Position numbers and translations under genes: made by a program | The notes under the pieces: generated by a model | The model's input: only the letters and a program-made list of their open reading frames with translations | Told to the model about the DNA's origin: nothing | Databases searched by the model: none | Virus record (IMG/VR): IMGVR_UViG_3300025141_000941 | Span: 1-21,184 of that record | From: a virus | Reading direction: 5' to 3' (one strand) | Length of the DNA: 21,184 nt | In this document: piece by piece, positions 1-5,588 of the stretch | Layout: every line of letters starts with the position of its first letter | Position numbering within the stretch: the stretch's first letter is position 1

Positions 1-1
1 C

Positions 2-613
2 TCTTGGGTGAAGGATGCCCTCGCTGCTGCATCACCCGAAACGGTCAAGACGGCAACCATTAAAATGTTCGGCCAAGGTTGGGTCATCGGCACCCCGGCA
101 GATCGGGAAGCCGACAAAAACGCGATCACGCACGGCAAGACGGTCGTGTCCGGTCGGACCCTCACATCCGATGCGTGGGATGCGGTGCGCCGCTCCAACG
201 CGGCTGTGTCGTCCGCGACGAACTACAGCCTCAAGCCGAACCACGGCAACCGTCCAGCAGTGCGGGCGCAGGCGAACCAGTTCACGGCGAACCTCAAGCG
301 GTACGCGACGAAGGTGTGCAAGCACCTGCTCGACACCGACTACGTCGAAATCGACATCTGGGACGACCCCGGCGAGAAGCACGCAGGCATGTACTGCGGC
401 GGTCGGATCGTCATCAACCTCGCGGCGTTGCGTCGGGAAGGTTCGTTCCGTGACATCGACACGTTCGCCCACCGCATCGACGATTTGTTGATCCATGAGT
501 GCGCCCACAAGTTCTCCGACGATCATCTGTGCCTCGCCTATGTGCAGGCCTGTACCAGTCTCGGAGCGAAGGCCCGTACCCTGTCCACTAGATGGAAGGC
601 AGAAGTTCGATGA
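2..613 (+). CDS. HExxH-motif protein, probably the C-terminal part of a longer phage protein
   Basis: The frame is open to the left edge. The first in-window start is GTG at 8, but no ribosome-binding site can be seen for it, so the gene may begin upstream. The clearest signature is near the C-terminus: LLIHECAHKFSDDHL, a zinc-metallopeptidase-type HExxH, followed by a short helical tail. The middle is basic and polar and contains VEIDIWDDPGEKHAGMYCGG. From memory, similar tails (IHE.AH..SDHL..Y...L..LGA) occur at the end of phage ATP-binding (GHKL-like) proteins. If this is one, the ATPase part would lie outside the window; that is inference. No signal peptide or membrane segment is seen. 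Its stop overlaps the next start (ATGA at 610). Confidence 0.6.
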   Translation, partial: SWVKDALAAASPETVKTATIKMFGQGWVIGTPADREADKNAITHGKTVVSGRTLTSDAWDAVRRSNAAVSSATNYSLKPNHGNRPAVRAQANQFTANLKRYATKVCKHLLDTDYVEIDIWDDPGEKHAGMYCGGRIVINLAALRREGSFRDIDTFAHRIDDLLIHECAHKFSDDHLCLAYVQACTSLGAKARTLSTRWKAEVR

Positions 614-768
614 TCCCATGTGTGTATTGCGACGGTGACCGTAAGTCCCCGTCCTCAGATGGCCGCACCGAGTGCGGGTTCTGCGACGATGGTCTCATGC
701 CCAAACCGTTCTGGTCTGAGCCTCGGTCGGAGAGGGACGCTCTGCTTGCCAAGGAGGGCGCTGGCTAG
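610..768 (+). CDS. Small zinc-ribbon-like protein, 52 aa
   Basis: The 52-codon frame begins MIPCVYCDGDRK and contains two CxxC knuckles (CVYC and CGFC, about 18 residues apart), the pattern of a small treble-clef or rubredoxin-like zinc site. The start ATG overlaps the stop of the upstream gene (ATGA) and has GGAAGG at 594-599, ten bases before it. The C-terminal half is charged (SEPRSERDALLAKEGAG). Small CxxC..CxxC proteins are common in actinophage accessory regions and usually have no known function. The role is unknown; zinc binding is inferred from spacing only. Confidence 0.7.
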   Translation: MIPCVYCDGDRKSPSSDGRTECGFCDDGLMPKPFWSEPRSERDALLAKEGAG

Positions 769-849
769 TTGTTGTGGTGGGCAGCGACTATGGCGGGTGT
801 GGCGGTGGTGTTCTTCGTGCTGGAGCGCATGCACCGTTCGGACGACTAA
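769..849 (+). CDS. Tiny single-pass membrane protein, 26 aa
   Basis: The TTG start directly follows the preceding stop codon. A very strong ribosome-binding site, AAGGAGG at 751-757, lies inside the upstream gene 11 bases before it, which is the main reason to believe the frame. The peptide is LWWAATMAGVAVVFFVLE followed by the charged tail RMHRSDD: one hydrophobic helix of about 18 residues with a short polar C-terminus. It resembles small membrane peptides found in phage early regions, but it is too short to assign to a family. An alternative TTG lies at 772. Confidence 0.45.
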   Translation: MLWWAATMAGVAVVFFVLERMHRSDD

Positions 850-890
850 CCCTCCCACACACTTGTTCAGTCGTGTGGTTGACTGTCGGC

Positions 891-1022
891 ATGAACGGCT
901 GGACGGACCTCAAAGAAGAAGAGATGGGTGAGCCTCCCGTTCTTGATCCGTTTGCCGACGATGAGCCGATTGTGGCGTCATGCGATCTGGAGAACCCGGA
1001 GTCCTGCGAGTCCTGCCAGTAG
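891..1022 (+). CDS. Small acidic protein, 43 aa
   Basis: The frame is open further upstream, but ATG 891 is chosen because the upstream part overlaps the tiny membrane gene and reads as unlikely protein. The product starts MNGWTDLKEEEMGEPP and ends ENPESCESCQ. It is strongly acidic, with three cysteines near the end including a CESC pair. There is no Shine-Dalgarno sequence. TTGACT lies exactly six bases before the ATG, a weak version of the leaderless arrangement seen elsewhere in the window. ATG 924 is an alternative start. Function unknown. Confidence 0.45.
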   Translation: MNGWTDLKEEEMGEPPVLDPFADDEPIVASCDLENPESCESCQ

Positions 1023-1132
1023 TCGCAGCGACGGGGGTCGTCTGGGGGCTAGTGGTCACGGGCCTTTTGATCCTGTGGGTCGAGTCCTTCGCGAACGCCC
1101 TCGGATTGGAGAAGCGCCGTGTTCAAAGATGA
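980..1132 (+). CDS. Small single-pass membrane protein, 50 aa
   Basis: This frame overlaps the end of the preceding gene by 43 bases and the start of the next by 14. The product has a short basic N-terminus (MRSGEPGVLR), then one long hydrophobic segment, about residues 12-34 (VVAATGVVWGLVVTGLLILW), then an amphipathic tail ending LEKRRVQR. The positive charge on both flanks gives no clear topology. The ribosome-binding site is weak. Support is the good membrane segment and the way the frame fills an otherwise empty gap between two genes. Phage micro-membrane proteins of this size include superinfection-exclusion factors and holin partners, but no specific role can be read here. Confidence 0.45.
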   Translation: MRSGEPGVLRVLPVVAATGVVWGLVVTGLLILWVESFANALGLEKRRVQR

Positions 1133-1247
1133 CGATTTCTATGTGATCTTCCGCGACGAGTGGCTGGCTCGGACGGAGAACCCTGATGACGAGTCGGAGT
1201 TCCGCCGGTTCTTGGCAACGATCACGGAGTTGTTCGGCGCTGTCTGA
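1119..1247 (+). CDS. Small acidic hypothetical protein, 42 aa
   Basis: The GTG start has GGAG at 1108-1111, seven bases upstream, which fixes the start. The product begins MFKDDDFYVIFRDEWL and continues with an acidic helical segment (ENPDDESEFRRFLATITEL). Composition and length suggest a soluble helical protein. It is the last of five micro-genes running from 610 to 1247, with a promoter immediately downstream starting the next unit. No family recognised. Confidence 0.55.
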   Translation: MFKDDDFYVIFRDEWLARTENPDDESEFRRFLATITELFGAV

Positions 1248-1266
1248 AAAGAATGTTGACCAGAGG

Positions 1267-1294
1267 TTGGCATTCTGGCAAACGCCTGTACACT
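1267..1294 (+). promoter_or_regulatory. Sigma-70-type promoter
   Basis: TTGGCA (1267-1272) and TACACT (1289-1294) are separated by 16 bases. Transcription would begin near 1301, giving a leader of about 78 bases before ATG 1379. The same TTGGNA and TACACT boxes recur at 6151-6179. TTGACC at 1256 is too far from the -10 box to serve. Confidence 0.6.
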
Positions 1295-1378
1295 GGGGGG
1301 GCGGCCAATGATTTCTCGTTCTCCCTAGTAGTGACGCCGCATCCTCAACATCTCCCAATAGAAAGCAACACTGAAACC

Positions 1379-1870
1379 ATGGAAACAATCACCAAAACCA
1401 TCGACGAACAGTTCGAAGTCACCGTAGACCGCGACGAGATCGCCGACTACATCTCCGACTTCATCCGTGAAAGCGTGAAGAAGGGCGACCCCGAGACACT
1501 CGTCTTGTTCCTCGCCCCAGCGGTCAATTCATGGATCAACGCCTGTCACGCCAAATACACCCGCAGGATTCGCCTCGCAGCCGCGGAGCGTGTCGACGGA
1601 TTCGGTGGCCCAGTCACCTTCTCCACCTCGACGGGGGAAGAAGCAGACGTTGAATATCCCGGCGTGTTGGACGAAGCCGTCCTCGCCGATACCTACAAGA
1701 TCAACGGCGTCATTTACCGCGTTGGCGACATGCACACCCCGCAGCACGAGTCCATGGTCGGTCGTTACCGGTCGAACATCGACACCTTGCAGATCCGTGT
1801 GGATTTCCACTTGGAAGCCATCAGGATCTTGCAGGCCAGCGGGGCGTCCTGCCTCAACGATCTGGTCTAA
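1379..1870 (+). CDS. Hypothetical phage protein, 163 aa
   Basis: The frame is open upstream to 1253, but that part overlaps the promoter, so ATG 1379 (METITKTIDEQFEVTV) is chosen. AGAAAG at 1360-1365, a match to the 5' side of the extended anti-Shine-Dalgarno complement, lies upstream. The N-terminal 60 residues are acidic and helical (DRDEIADYISDFIRESVKKG). The central part is mixed, with RRIRLAAAERVDGFGG. The last 50 residues look helical (DTLQIRVDFHLEAIRILQ). No catalytic motif or membrane segment is visible and no family is recognised. It is the first gene behind the 1267 promoter and is followed by the hairpin at 1877, so it may be transcribed largely on its own. Confidence 0.75.
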   Translation: METITKTIDEQFEVTVDRDEIADYISDFIRESVKKGDPETLVLFLAPAVNSWINACHAKYTRRIRLAAAERVDGFGGPVTFSTSTGEEADVEYPGVLDEAVLADTYKINGVIYRVGDMHTPQHESMVGRYRSNIDTLQIRVDFHLEAIRILQASGASCLNDLV

Positions 1871-1876
1871 CCCCAC

Positions 1877-1930
1877 AGGGGGAGGGGCCAAGGCTCATTC
1901 GACACCCAAACAAGGGTCGCCCCTCTCCCT
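1877..1930 (+). repeat. Solo GAYACCC-loop hairpin, possible terminator
   Basis: AGGGGGAGGGGC (1877-1888) pairs with GCCCCTCTCCCT (1919-1930) over 12 positions with one wobble. The 30-base loop contains GACACCCAAAC at 1901-1911. The stem lies seven bases after a stop codon, so it may act as a terminator although no T-run follows. Its plan, a long GC-rich stem with a loop of about 30 bases and a central GAYACCCAA, matches the units of the array at 2924-3531, including the GACACCC variant of unit 3. Confidence 0.6.
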
Positions 1931-1994
1931 GCACCCTCCTGCCGTCCATAACACCTAACCACCGAAACCCATAACAGAAAGCACAACCACTACT

Positions 1995-2777
1995 ATGAAC
2001 ATCGACATCGAAACCATCGAACGCGACTACGACCGGTTGCGTTGGAATGCCCGCAACCTCACTGACATCATGCAAACCCGTATCCGCTTGAGCAACCGGC
2101 AGGGAGCCTACGAGCGCTCTGGCGGCGTAGACTTCGATACGGAGGACATTCTTGCCCTTCAAAAAACAGTGGAGGAAGGCGCGGTCAAGGGCCTCACCAC
2201 CATCATGCGAGAAATTGTCGGCCCGCACATGACAGCGTTCCTCGCCACCAAGGGCATCGGCGACGGGAAGTTGCCTGCCCGCCTACTAGGCGAAATCGGT
2301 CACCCCGTTGTCGCAATTCCGCGGCATTGGGAGGAACGACCCGACGCCAAGGGCACCGCCGCCGATCCGAAGCGCGTCCTCGTCAAGGACGCTCCGTTCC
2401 TGCGGACCCCGGGTCAACTCTGGCGGTACTGCGGCTACGGCAACCCCGAAGACAAGCACCGAAAGGGCATGGCACAGGAAGAACTTTTCCTGTGTGGCAA
2501 CACTATCGCCAAGTCACTTGTTTACTTGATGTCGAAAAACTGTGTCCTGTTGACGGGCAATCCCGACAAGAACGGTGTCGTCAAGGCACGTTCCCCGTAC
2601 CGCAACGTGTACGACGAAACGAAGGCCCGCTACGAGACGATACGTCCCGAGTGGACCCCCATCCATAGGCAAAACGCGACGCTTCGCAAGGTCTCCAAGG
2701 AGATCCTCAAGGATCTTTGGGTCGCGGCGAAGGCAGACTTGGCTGAGACAGAACAAGCGCTGCCGGAGGCTGCATGA
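1995..2777 (+). CDS. Helix-hairpin-helix protein resembling the IS110-type transposase C-terminal domain
   Basis: The 260-residue product starts at ATG 1995 behind an AACAGAAAGC leader. Residues 1-75 are polar and helical. Around residues 80-100, FLATKGIGDGKLPARLLGEI has the GIG..hxAxxLLxEIG form of a helix-hairpin-helix DNA-binding motif. It is followed by RTPGQLWRYCGYG, the classic continuation of the Transposase_20 (PF02371-like) region of IS110-family enzymes, and later SPYRNVYDE and KEILKDLWV. I see no DEDD RuvC-like catalytic domain and no terminal IS features, so it is unlikely to be an active transposase. It is more likely a phage DNA-binding protein using this fold. It sits just upstream of the repeat array, which makes it a candidate binder. 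Function is inference. Confidence 0.7.
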   Translation: MNIDIETIERDYDRLRWNARNLTDIMQTRIRLSNRQGAYERSGGVDFDTEDILALQKTVEEGAVKGLTTIMREIVGPHMTAFLATKGIGDGKLPARLLGEIGHPVVAIPRHWEERPDAKGTAADPKRVLVKDAPFLRTPGQLWRYCGYGNPEDKHRKGMAQEELFLCGNTIAKSLVYLMSKNCVLLTGNPDKNGVVKARSPYRNVYDETKARYETIRPEWTPIHRQNATLRKVSKEILKDLWVAAKADLAETEQALPEAA

Positions 2778-2920
2778 CTGGAATCGTAGACACATCCACC
2801 CTGCTCGTCGAGATCGAGGATTTTCTTCGGCTCTCGGCGGGTAGGGAGTTGTTCTCGTCGCAGGAGGTACAAGACTTCCTGCTTGACCTTCGCAATCTTG
2901 TGGAGGCCGAGAACAACTGA
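2774..2920 (+). CDS. Small acidic helical protein, 48 aa
   Basis: The ATG overlaps the upstream stop (ATGA), and GGAGG at 2765-2769 lies four bases upstream, so translation is coupled. The product MTGIVDTSTLLVEIEDFLRL..FSSQEVQDFLLDLRNLVEAE is almost entirely predicted helix, strongly acidic and leucine-rich, suggesting a small helical bundle or a protein-protein adaptor. No family name can be given. It is the last gene before the repeat array. Confidence 0.7.
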   Translation: MTGIVDTSTLLVEIEDFLRLSAGRELFSSQEVQDFLLDLRNLVEAENN

Positions 2921-2923
2921 ACA

Positions 2924-3531
2924 CCCCCGGGCCAAAAATGACGCGATACCCATCATTGTCCCGCCCGGGGGGTTCAATAATCTCACTAGCCAAAGCCGAC
3001 CCGATACCCCGGATGACGACGCTGGTGAGATTATTGAGCCCCTCCATTGCTGCCTCGACACCCAAGCCGGATTCGGGGGTTCAATAATCTCACTAGCCCA
3101 GTCGGATGCGATACCCATACGCGGCCCGCCGGTGGGATTATTGAGCCCCCCTATACCTGAATCGATACCCAAGAACGGCTCCGGGGGGTTCAGTAATCCC
3201 ACTAGCCATTCACGGATCGATACCCAAAGAGTGCGCGCTGGTGGGATTGTTGAGCCCCTCCAAGAAAGGCACGATACCCAAACCGGCTCCGGGGGGTTCA
3301 ACTGTCTCACTAACCAAGGCTCTTCCGATACCCAAAACAAGTACGTTGGTGAGATTGTTGAGCCCCTCTGTCGCGAAATCGATACCCAAACCGGATCCGG
3401 GGGGCTCAACTGTCTCACCGGCCAGAGTAGAAACGATACCCAACCAGTTTACGCCGGTGGGACTGTTGAGTCCCTCTATCACTGAATCGATACCCAAGTC
3501 GACCTCGGGGGGCTCAACTGTCTCACCCGCC
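2924..3531 (+). repeat. Alternating inverted-repeat array with GATACCC every 54 bases (non-coding)
   Basis: The heptamer GATACCC (GACACCC once) occurs 11 times on the plus strand, starting at 2945, 3003, 3057, 3110, 3164, 3219, 3273, 3327, 3381, 3435 and 3489 (spacing 53-58, mostly 54). Between successive heptamers lie arms of alternating orientation. The A arms are like GGGGGGTTCAATAATCTCAC (from about 2967, 3075, 3183, 3291, 3399 and 3507). The B arms are like GTGAGATTATTGAGCCCC (3025, 3132, 3241, 3349, 3457). Any A and its neighbouring B can pair into a stem of up to 18 bp with a loop of about 33-38 bases that contains one heptamer; B1 (3025-3042) with A2 (3076-3093) is complete apart from one G-T wobble. 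At the left edge CCCCCGGGC (2924-2932) pairs with GCCCGGGGG (2963-2971) around the first heptamer. Sequences between arms and heptamers vary. Both strands stay open for long stretches, but unit lengths of 107 and 109 shift the reading frame of the repeated segment, which argues against coding. Together with the leader to 3569 this is the only gene-free stretch over 300 bases. Confidence 0.9.
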
Positions 3532-3569
3532 AAGTACAATCAGAACACCTAACAGAAAGCGATAACGAC

Positions 3570-3929
3570 ATGACCGAGATCCTCGCCGACGGAGACCTCA
3601 TCTTCTACATGCCCGACTGGGTGTGCGCCCCCGACGAACCCATCTGGCGAAACGTCATGGCGATTGCCATGAAGGCCGACCGGATCGGCGAATTCGAGGG
3701 TGGCGTTCGTCCCATCATCGACGAACAGGATCGGATGATGGCAATCGAAATGCCGAACCCGGCCTACAACGGCGTCCCCTCAGAGGCAGTTCTCAACGCG
3801 CTTCGTGGCTTGGGGATGGAAGAGCGGGACATCACCGACCTGATCGATTCGTTCACCGAGTTCGAATCCACCCGGGAACCCACGCAGGAATTAGAGTTGC
3901 CCGACATGTTCGTGGAAGGACAGGAATAA
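3570..3929 (+). CDS. Acidic hypothetical phage protein, 119 aa
   Basis: It starts at ATG 3570 with AGAAAG at 3554-3559, ten bases upstream, in the repeated leader form AACAGAAAGC. The product begins MTEILADGDLIFYMPDWVCA and is strongly acidic throughout, with about 20 Asp/Glu in the last 45 residues (LGMEERDITDLIDSFTEFES). It has no membrane segment and no recognisable catalytic motif. It lies immediately upstream of the RecB-type nuclease, two bases apart, and is probably co-transcribed with it. It could be a nuclease partner or regulator, but that rests only on position. Confidence 0.7.
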   Translation: MTEILADGDLIFYMPDWVCAPDEPIWRNVMAIAMKADRIGEFEGGVRPIIDEQDRMMAIEMPNPAYNGVPSEAVLNALRGLGMEERDITDLIDSFTEFESTREPTQELELPDMFVEGQE

Positions 3930-3931
3930 CC

Positions 3932-4765
3932 ATGCCGAAGATCCCGACTGTCAAACGAAACGACTCCCGCCTGTACCTGTGGGACGGCGGCGAACATCCC
4001 GGTGTCACCTCAGTTGTCGGGATGCTTCCCAAGCCTGCGCTCCAGCATTGGGCTGCGAAGAAGGTTGCCGAATGCGCCGTCGAAGTCGACCTTGGCCGCG
4101 TCATTTCCGAAAACGGCGAAGACCGGGCGGTCGACTGGCTCAAGCGCGCCCCGCAACGCGACTTACATAAGGCAGCCGACACGGGTACGAACGTCCATTC
4201 CCATGTGGAGCAGTTGGCGCTCGGCAACAAGGTCGATATCCCCGAGTCTGAACAGGGCTTCGTTGACGGCTTCAACGAGTTTGTCGACCGGTTCGAACCG
4301 GAGTGGCTGCGGTTGGAAGAGACCGTCTACGGCGAGTCGCCGTCCGGCAACGGTTACGCCGGGTCGTTCGACGCCCACTTGAAGATCAAGGGCGGGTGGG
4401 GTCTTAGCGATGACGGGGCCAATGAGACATGGTTGGTGGATTTCAAAACCACCCGGTCGGGCGTCCACCCTGAGGTAGCGATCCAATTGGCGGCCTACGC
4501 GAACGCGAAGGAGTTCATCCACCCGGATGGCAGCACGGAACCGATGGACAAGATCGACCGGTTCGGCGTGTTGTGGCTTCGTCCCAATGAGTGGTCGTTC
4601 ATCGAGTTGAACGTCACGCAGTCGCCTAACGACCTGTTCTTCAAGACGTTCTGTTCGCTGCTGGACGTGTGGCATTTCGATACGCATCTGCGACGCACTG
4701 CTTTGGGAGCCCCGTTGGGGGGTTCTAGCGCTGAAAGGCGACGCAAACTCGCCCGACCGTTCTAG
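3932..4765 (+). CDS. RecB/Cas4-type PD-(D/E)XK exonuclease
   Basis: The 277-residue product starts at ATG 3932, with AGGA at 3922-3925; upstream codons of the frame overlap the preceding gene and are rejected. The RecB-family motifs are in order: GTNVHSHVE (residues 85-93, motif with H89), ETVYGE (about 130), GSFDAH with D147, VDFKTT with D170 and K172, and the Q motif AIQLAAYA with Q185 and Y189. D147, D170 and K172 form the metal-binding and catalytic set of PD-(D/E)XK nucleases. No four-cysteine iron-sulphur cluster is seen, so it is RecB-like rather than a full Cas4. With SSB nearby, a recombination or replication-associated exonuclease role is likely. No annealing protein is visible. The stop codon overlaps the -10 box of the next gene. 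Confidence 0.85.
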   Translation: MPKIPTVKRNDSRLYLWDGGEHPGVTSVVGMLPKPALQHWAAKKVAECAVEVDLGRVISENGEDRAVDWLKRAPQRDLHKAADTGTNVHSHVEQLALGNKVDIPESEQGFVDGFNEFVDRFEPEWLRLEETVYGESPSGNGYAGSFDAHLKIKGGWGLSDDGANETWLVDFKTTRSGVHPEVAIQLAAYANAKEFIHPDGSTEPMDKIDRFGVLWLRPNEWSFIELNVTQSPNDLFFKTFCSLLDVWHFDTHLRRTALGAPLGGSSAERRRKLARPF

Positions 4766-4768
4766 ACT
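4763..4768 (+). promoter_or_regulatory. Leaderless-type -10 box before the LexA-like gene
   Basis: TAGACT ends six bases before ATG 4775, and there is no ribosome-binding site. This is the TANNNT-N6-start pattern established for leaderless actinobacterial transcripts. No convincing -35 box is seen. The box overlaps the stop codon of the nuclease gene and lies in the palindrome TCTAGA. Confidence 0.55.
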
Positions 4769-4774
4769 GAACAC

Positions 4775-5092
4775 ATGAACAACACATTCCAATACCATTT
4801 TGGTGGGACAACCACCGGCACACAGGCCAGCCACGTTGAGTGGACTTCACTCGACATCGACAGTCCGGTACGCGATAAGCGGCTGGAGGACATGGCGGCG
4901 TTTGTCGCCGTGTTCTGGCGACGGAAGCGTTACGGCCCGACGCTGCGAGAAATCCAATCCGAGTTGCACATAGCGTCGCTTGGCACAATCCGTTCTGACA
5001 TCGATCACCTCGTCAGAGCAGGGTGGGTGGATTACACCCCCTATCAGTCGCGGACGCTCGTCCCTACTGATAAACTGTTGTCGCTGGTGTAG
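4775..5092 (+). CDS. LexA-type winged-helix DNA-binding protein without a peptidase domain
   Basis: The 105-residue product starts at ATG 4775. Residues 36-98 match the LexA N-terminal DNA-binding fold: a first helix (RLEDMAAFVAVFWRR), then RYGPTLREIQSELHI with the P-T-x-R-E-I signature, a recognition-helix region (SLGTIRSDIDHLVRAGWV), and a wing (DYTPYQSRTLVP). LexA continues with a Ser-Lys self-cleavage domain of about 120 residues; here the protein ends after the wing, so it cannot be inactivated by RecA-stimulated autocleavage. It could be a phage transcription regulator. It is expressed from its own leaderless-type promoter and precedes ssb. The first 30 residues are polar and may be disordered. 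Confidence 0.75.
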   Translation: MNNTFQYHFGGTTTGTQASHVEWTSLDIDSPVRDKRLEDMAAFVAVFWRRKRYGPTLREIQSELHIASLGTIRSDIDHLVRAGWVDYTPYQSRTLVPTDKLLSLV

Positions 5093-5105
5093 GCCAACAA
5101 CGAGC

Positions 5106-5124
5106 GATACCCAACTCAACCTCG
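5106..5124 (+). repeat. Array-like element in the ssb leader
   Basis: GATACCCAACTCAACCTCG matches the last array unit at 3489 (GATACCCAAGTCGACCTCG) at 17 of 19 positions and has the same orientation. It lies 45 bases upstream of the ssb start. Another GATACCCAA sits inside ssb at 5433-5441. No long stem flanks it. Confidence 0.55.
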
Positions 5125-5168
5125 CCTCTCCAGCCACCCATTAACCACGAGGCCGACTGGAGAAAGAC

Positions 5169-5588
5169 ATGGCCGTAGACAACAACATCACGATCGTCGG
5201 GAATCTGACTGCCGATCCGAAACTGCGCTATACGAACGGTGGCGCTGCTGTCGCTGACGTTCGTGTGGCCGTGAATCGGCGCTGGCAGAAAGACAACGAG
5301 TGGATCGAAGAGACTTCCTATTTTGATATCACGGCGTGGTCGACGATGGCGGAGAACGTCGCTGAGTCACTTGGCAGCGGCAACCGGGTCATTGTCAGCG
5401 GCAGGCTCGAAGAGCAACGCTGGGAAGATAAAGATACCCAAGAGCCACGCCGCAAGATTGTCGTCATAGCGGATGACATCGCCCCGTCTCTTCGGTGGGC
5501 AACCGCAGACATCACCCGTCAGAGCGGCAAGGCTGGCGGCGCCCCCAAGAAGAAGGCCGCTCCCCAACTGGACGACGCTCCGTTCTAG
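5169..5588 (+). CDS. ssb: Single-stranded DNA-binding protein
   Basis: The 139-residue product has the OB-fold of bacterial-type SSB: NNITIVGNLTADPKLRYTNG at residues 5-24, VADVRVAVNRRW, ETSYFDITAW, AENVAESLGSGNRVIVSGRL, and the strand RRKIVVIADDIAPSLRWA. A short linker rich in Lys, Gly and Ala follows, then the acidic tip LDDAPF, the conserved C-terminal peptide that recruits replication and repair partners. GGAGAAAG lies just before ATG 5169. SSB coats single-stranded DNA in replication and recombination, which fits the neighbouring nuclease. A hairpin (CTCCAG at 5128-5133 with CTGGAG at 5157-5162) could partly cover the ribosome-binding site. The stop shares the bases CTAG with the stop of the convergent gene. 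Confidence 0.95.
   Translation: MAVDNNITIVGNLTADPKLRYTNGGAAVADVRVAVNRRWQKDNEWIEETSYFDITAWSTMAENVAESLGSGNRVIVSGRLEEQRWEDKDTQEPRRKIVVIADDIAPSLRWATADITRQSGKAGGAPKKKAAPQLDDAPF

Noticed and set aside
1995-2777. Complete IS110-family insertion sequence
   Set aside because: No DEDD catalytic domain is visible, and neighbouring genes are coupled to it by ATGA overlap, so it is an integrated phage gene.
2883-3485. Long open frames on both strands through the repeat array, as a repetitive protein
   Set aside because: Repeat units of 107 and 109 bases shift the frame, so the same repeat is read in different frames (GGFNNLT, then GGSIISL, then GLLSPP). There is no start with a ribosome-binding site. 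Open frames arise because 54 and 108 are multiples of three.
2924-3531. CRISPR array
   Set aside because: The repeats alternate orientation, arms diverge along the array, the constant heptamer is only seven bases, and no cas genes are present; the RecB-like nuclease lacks Cas4 iron-sulphur cysteines.
4288-4301. Perfect 14-base palindrome CCGGTTCGAACCGG as an operator or tRNA T-arm
   Set aside because: It lies in the middle of the nuclease coding sequence (DRFEPE) and no tRNA fold surrounds it.
3932-4765. Cas4
   Set aside because: The RecB nuclease motifs fit, but the four cluster cysteines are missing and there is no CRISPR context.
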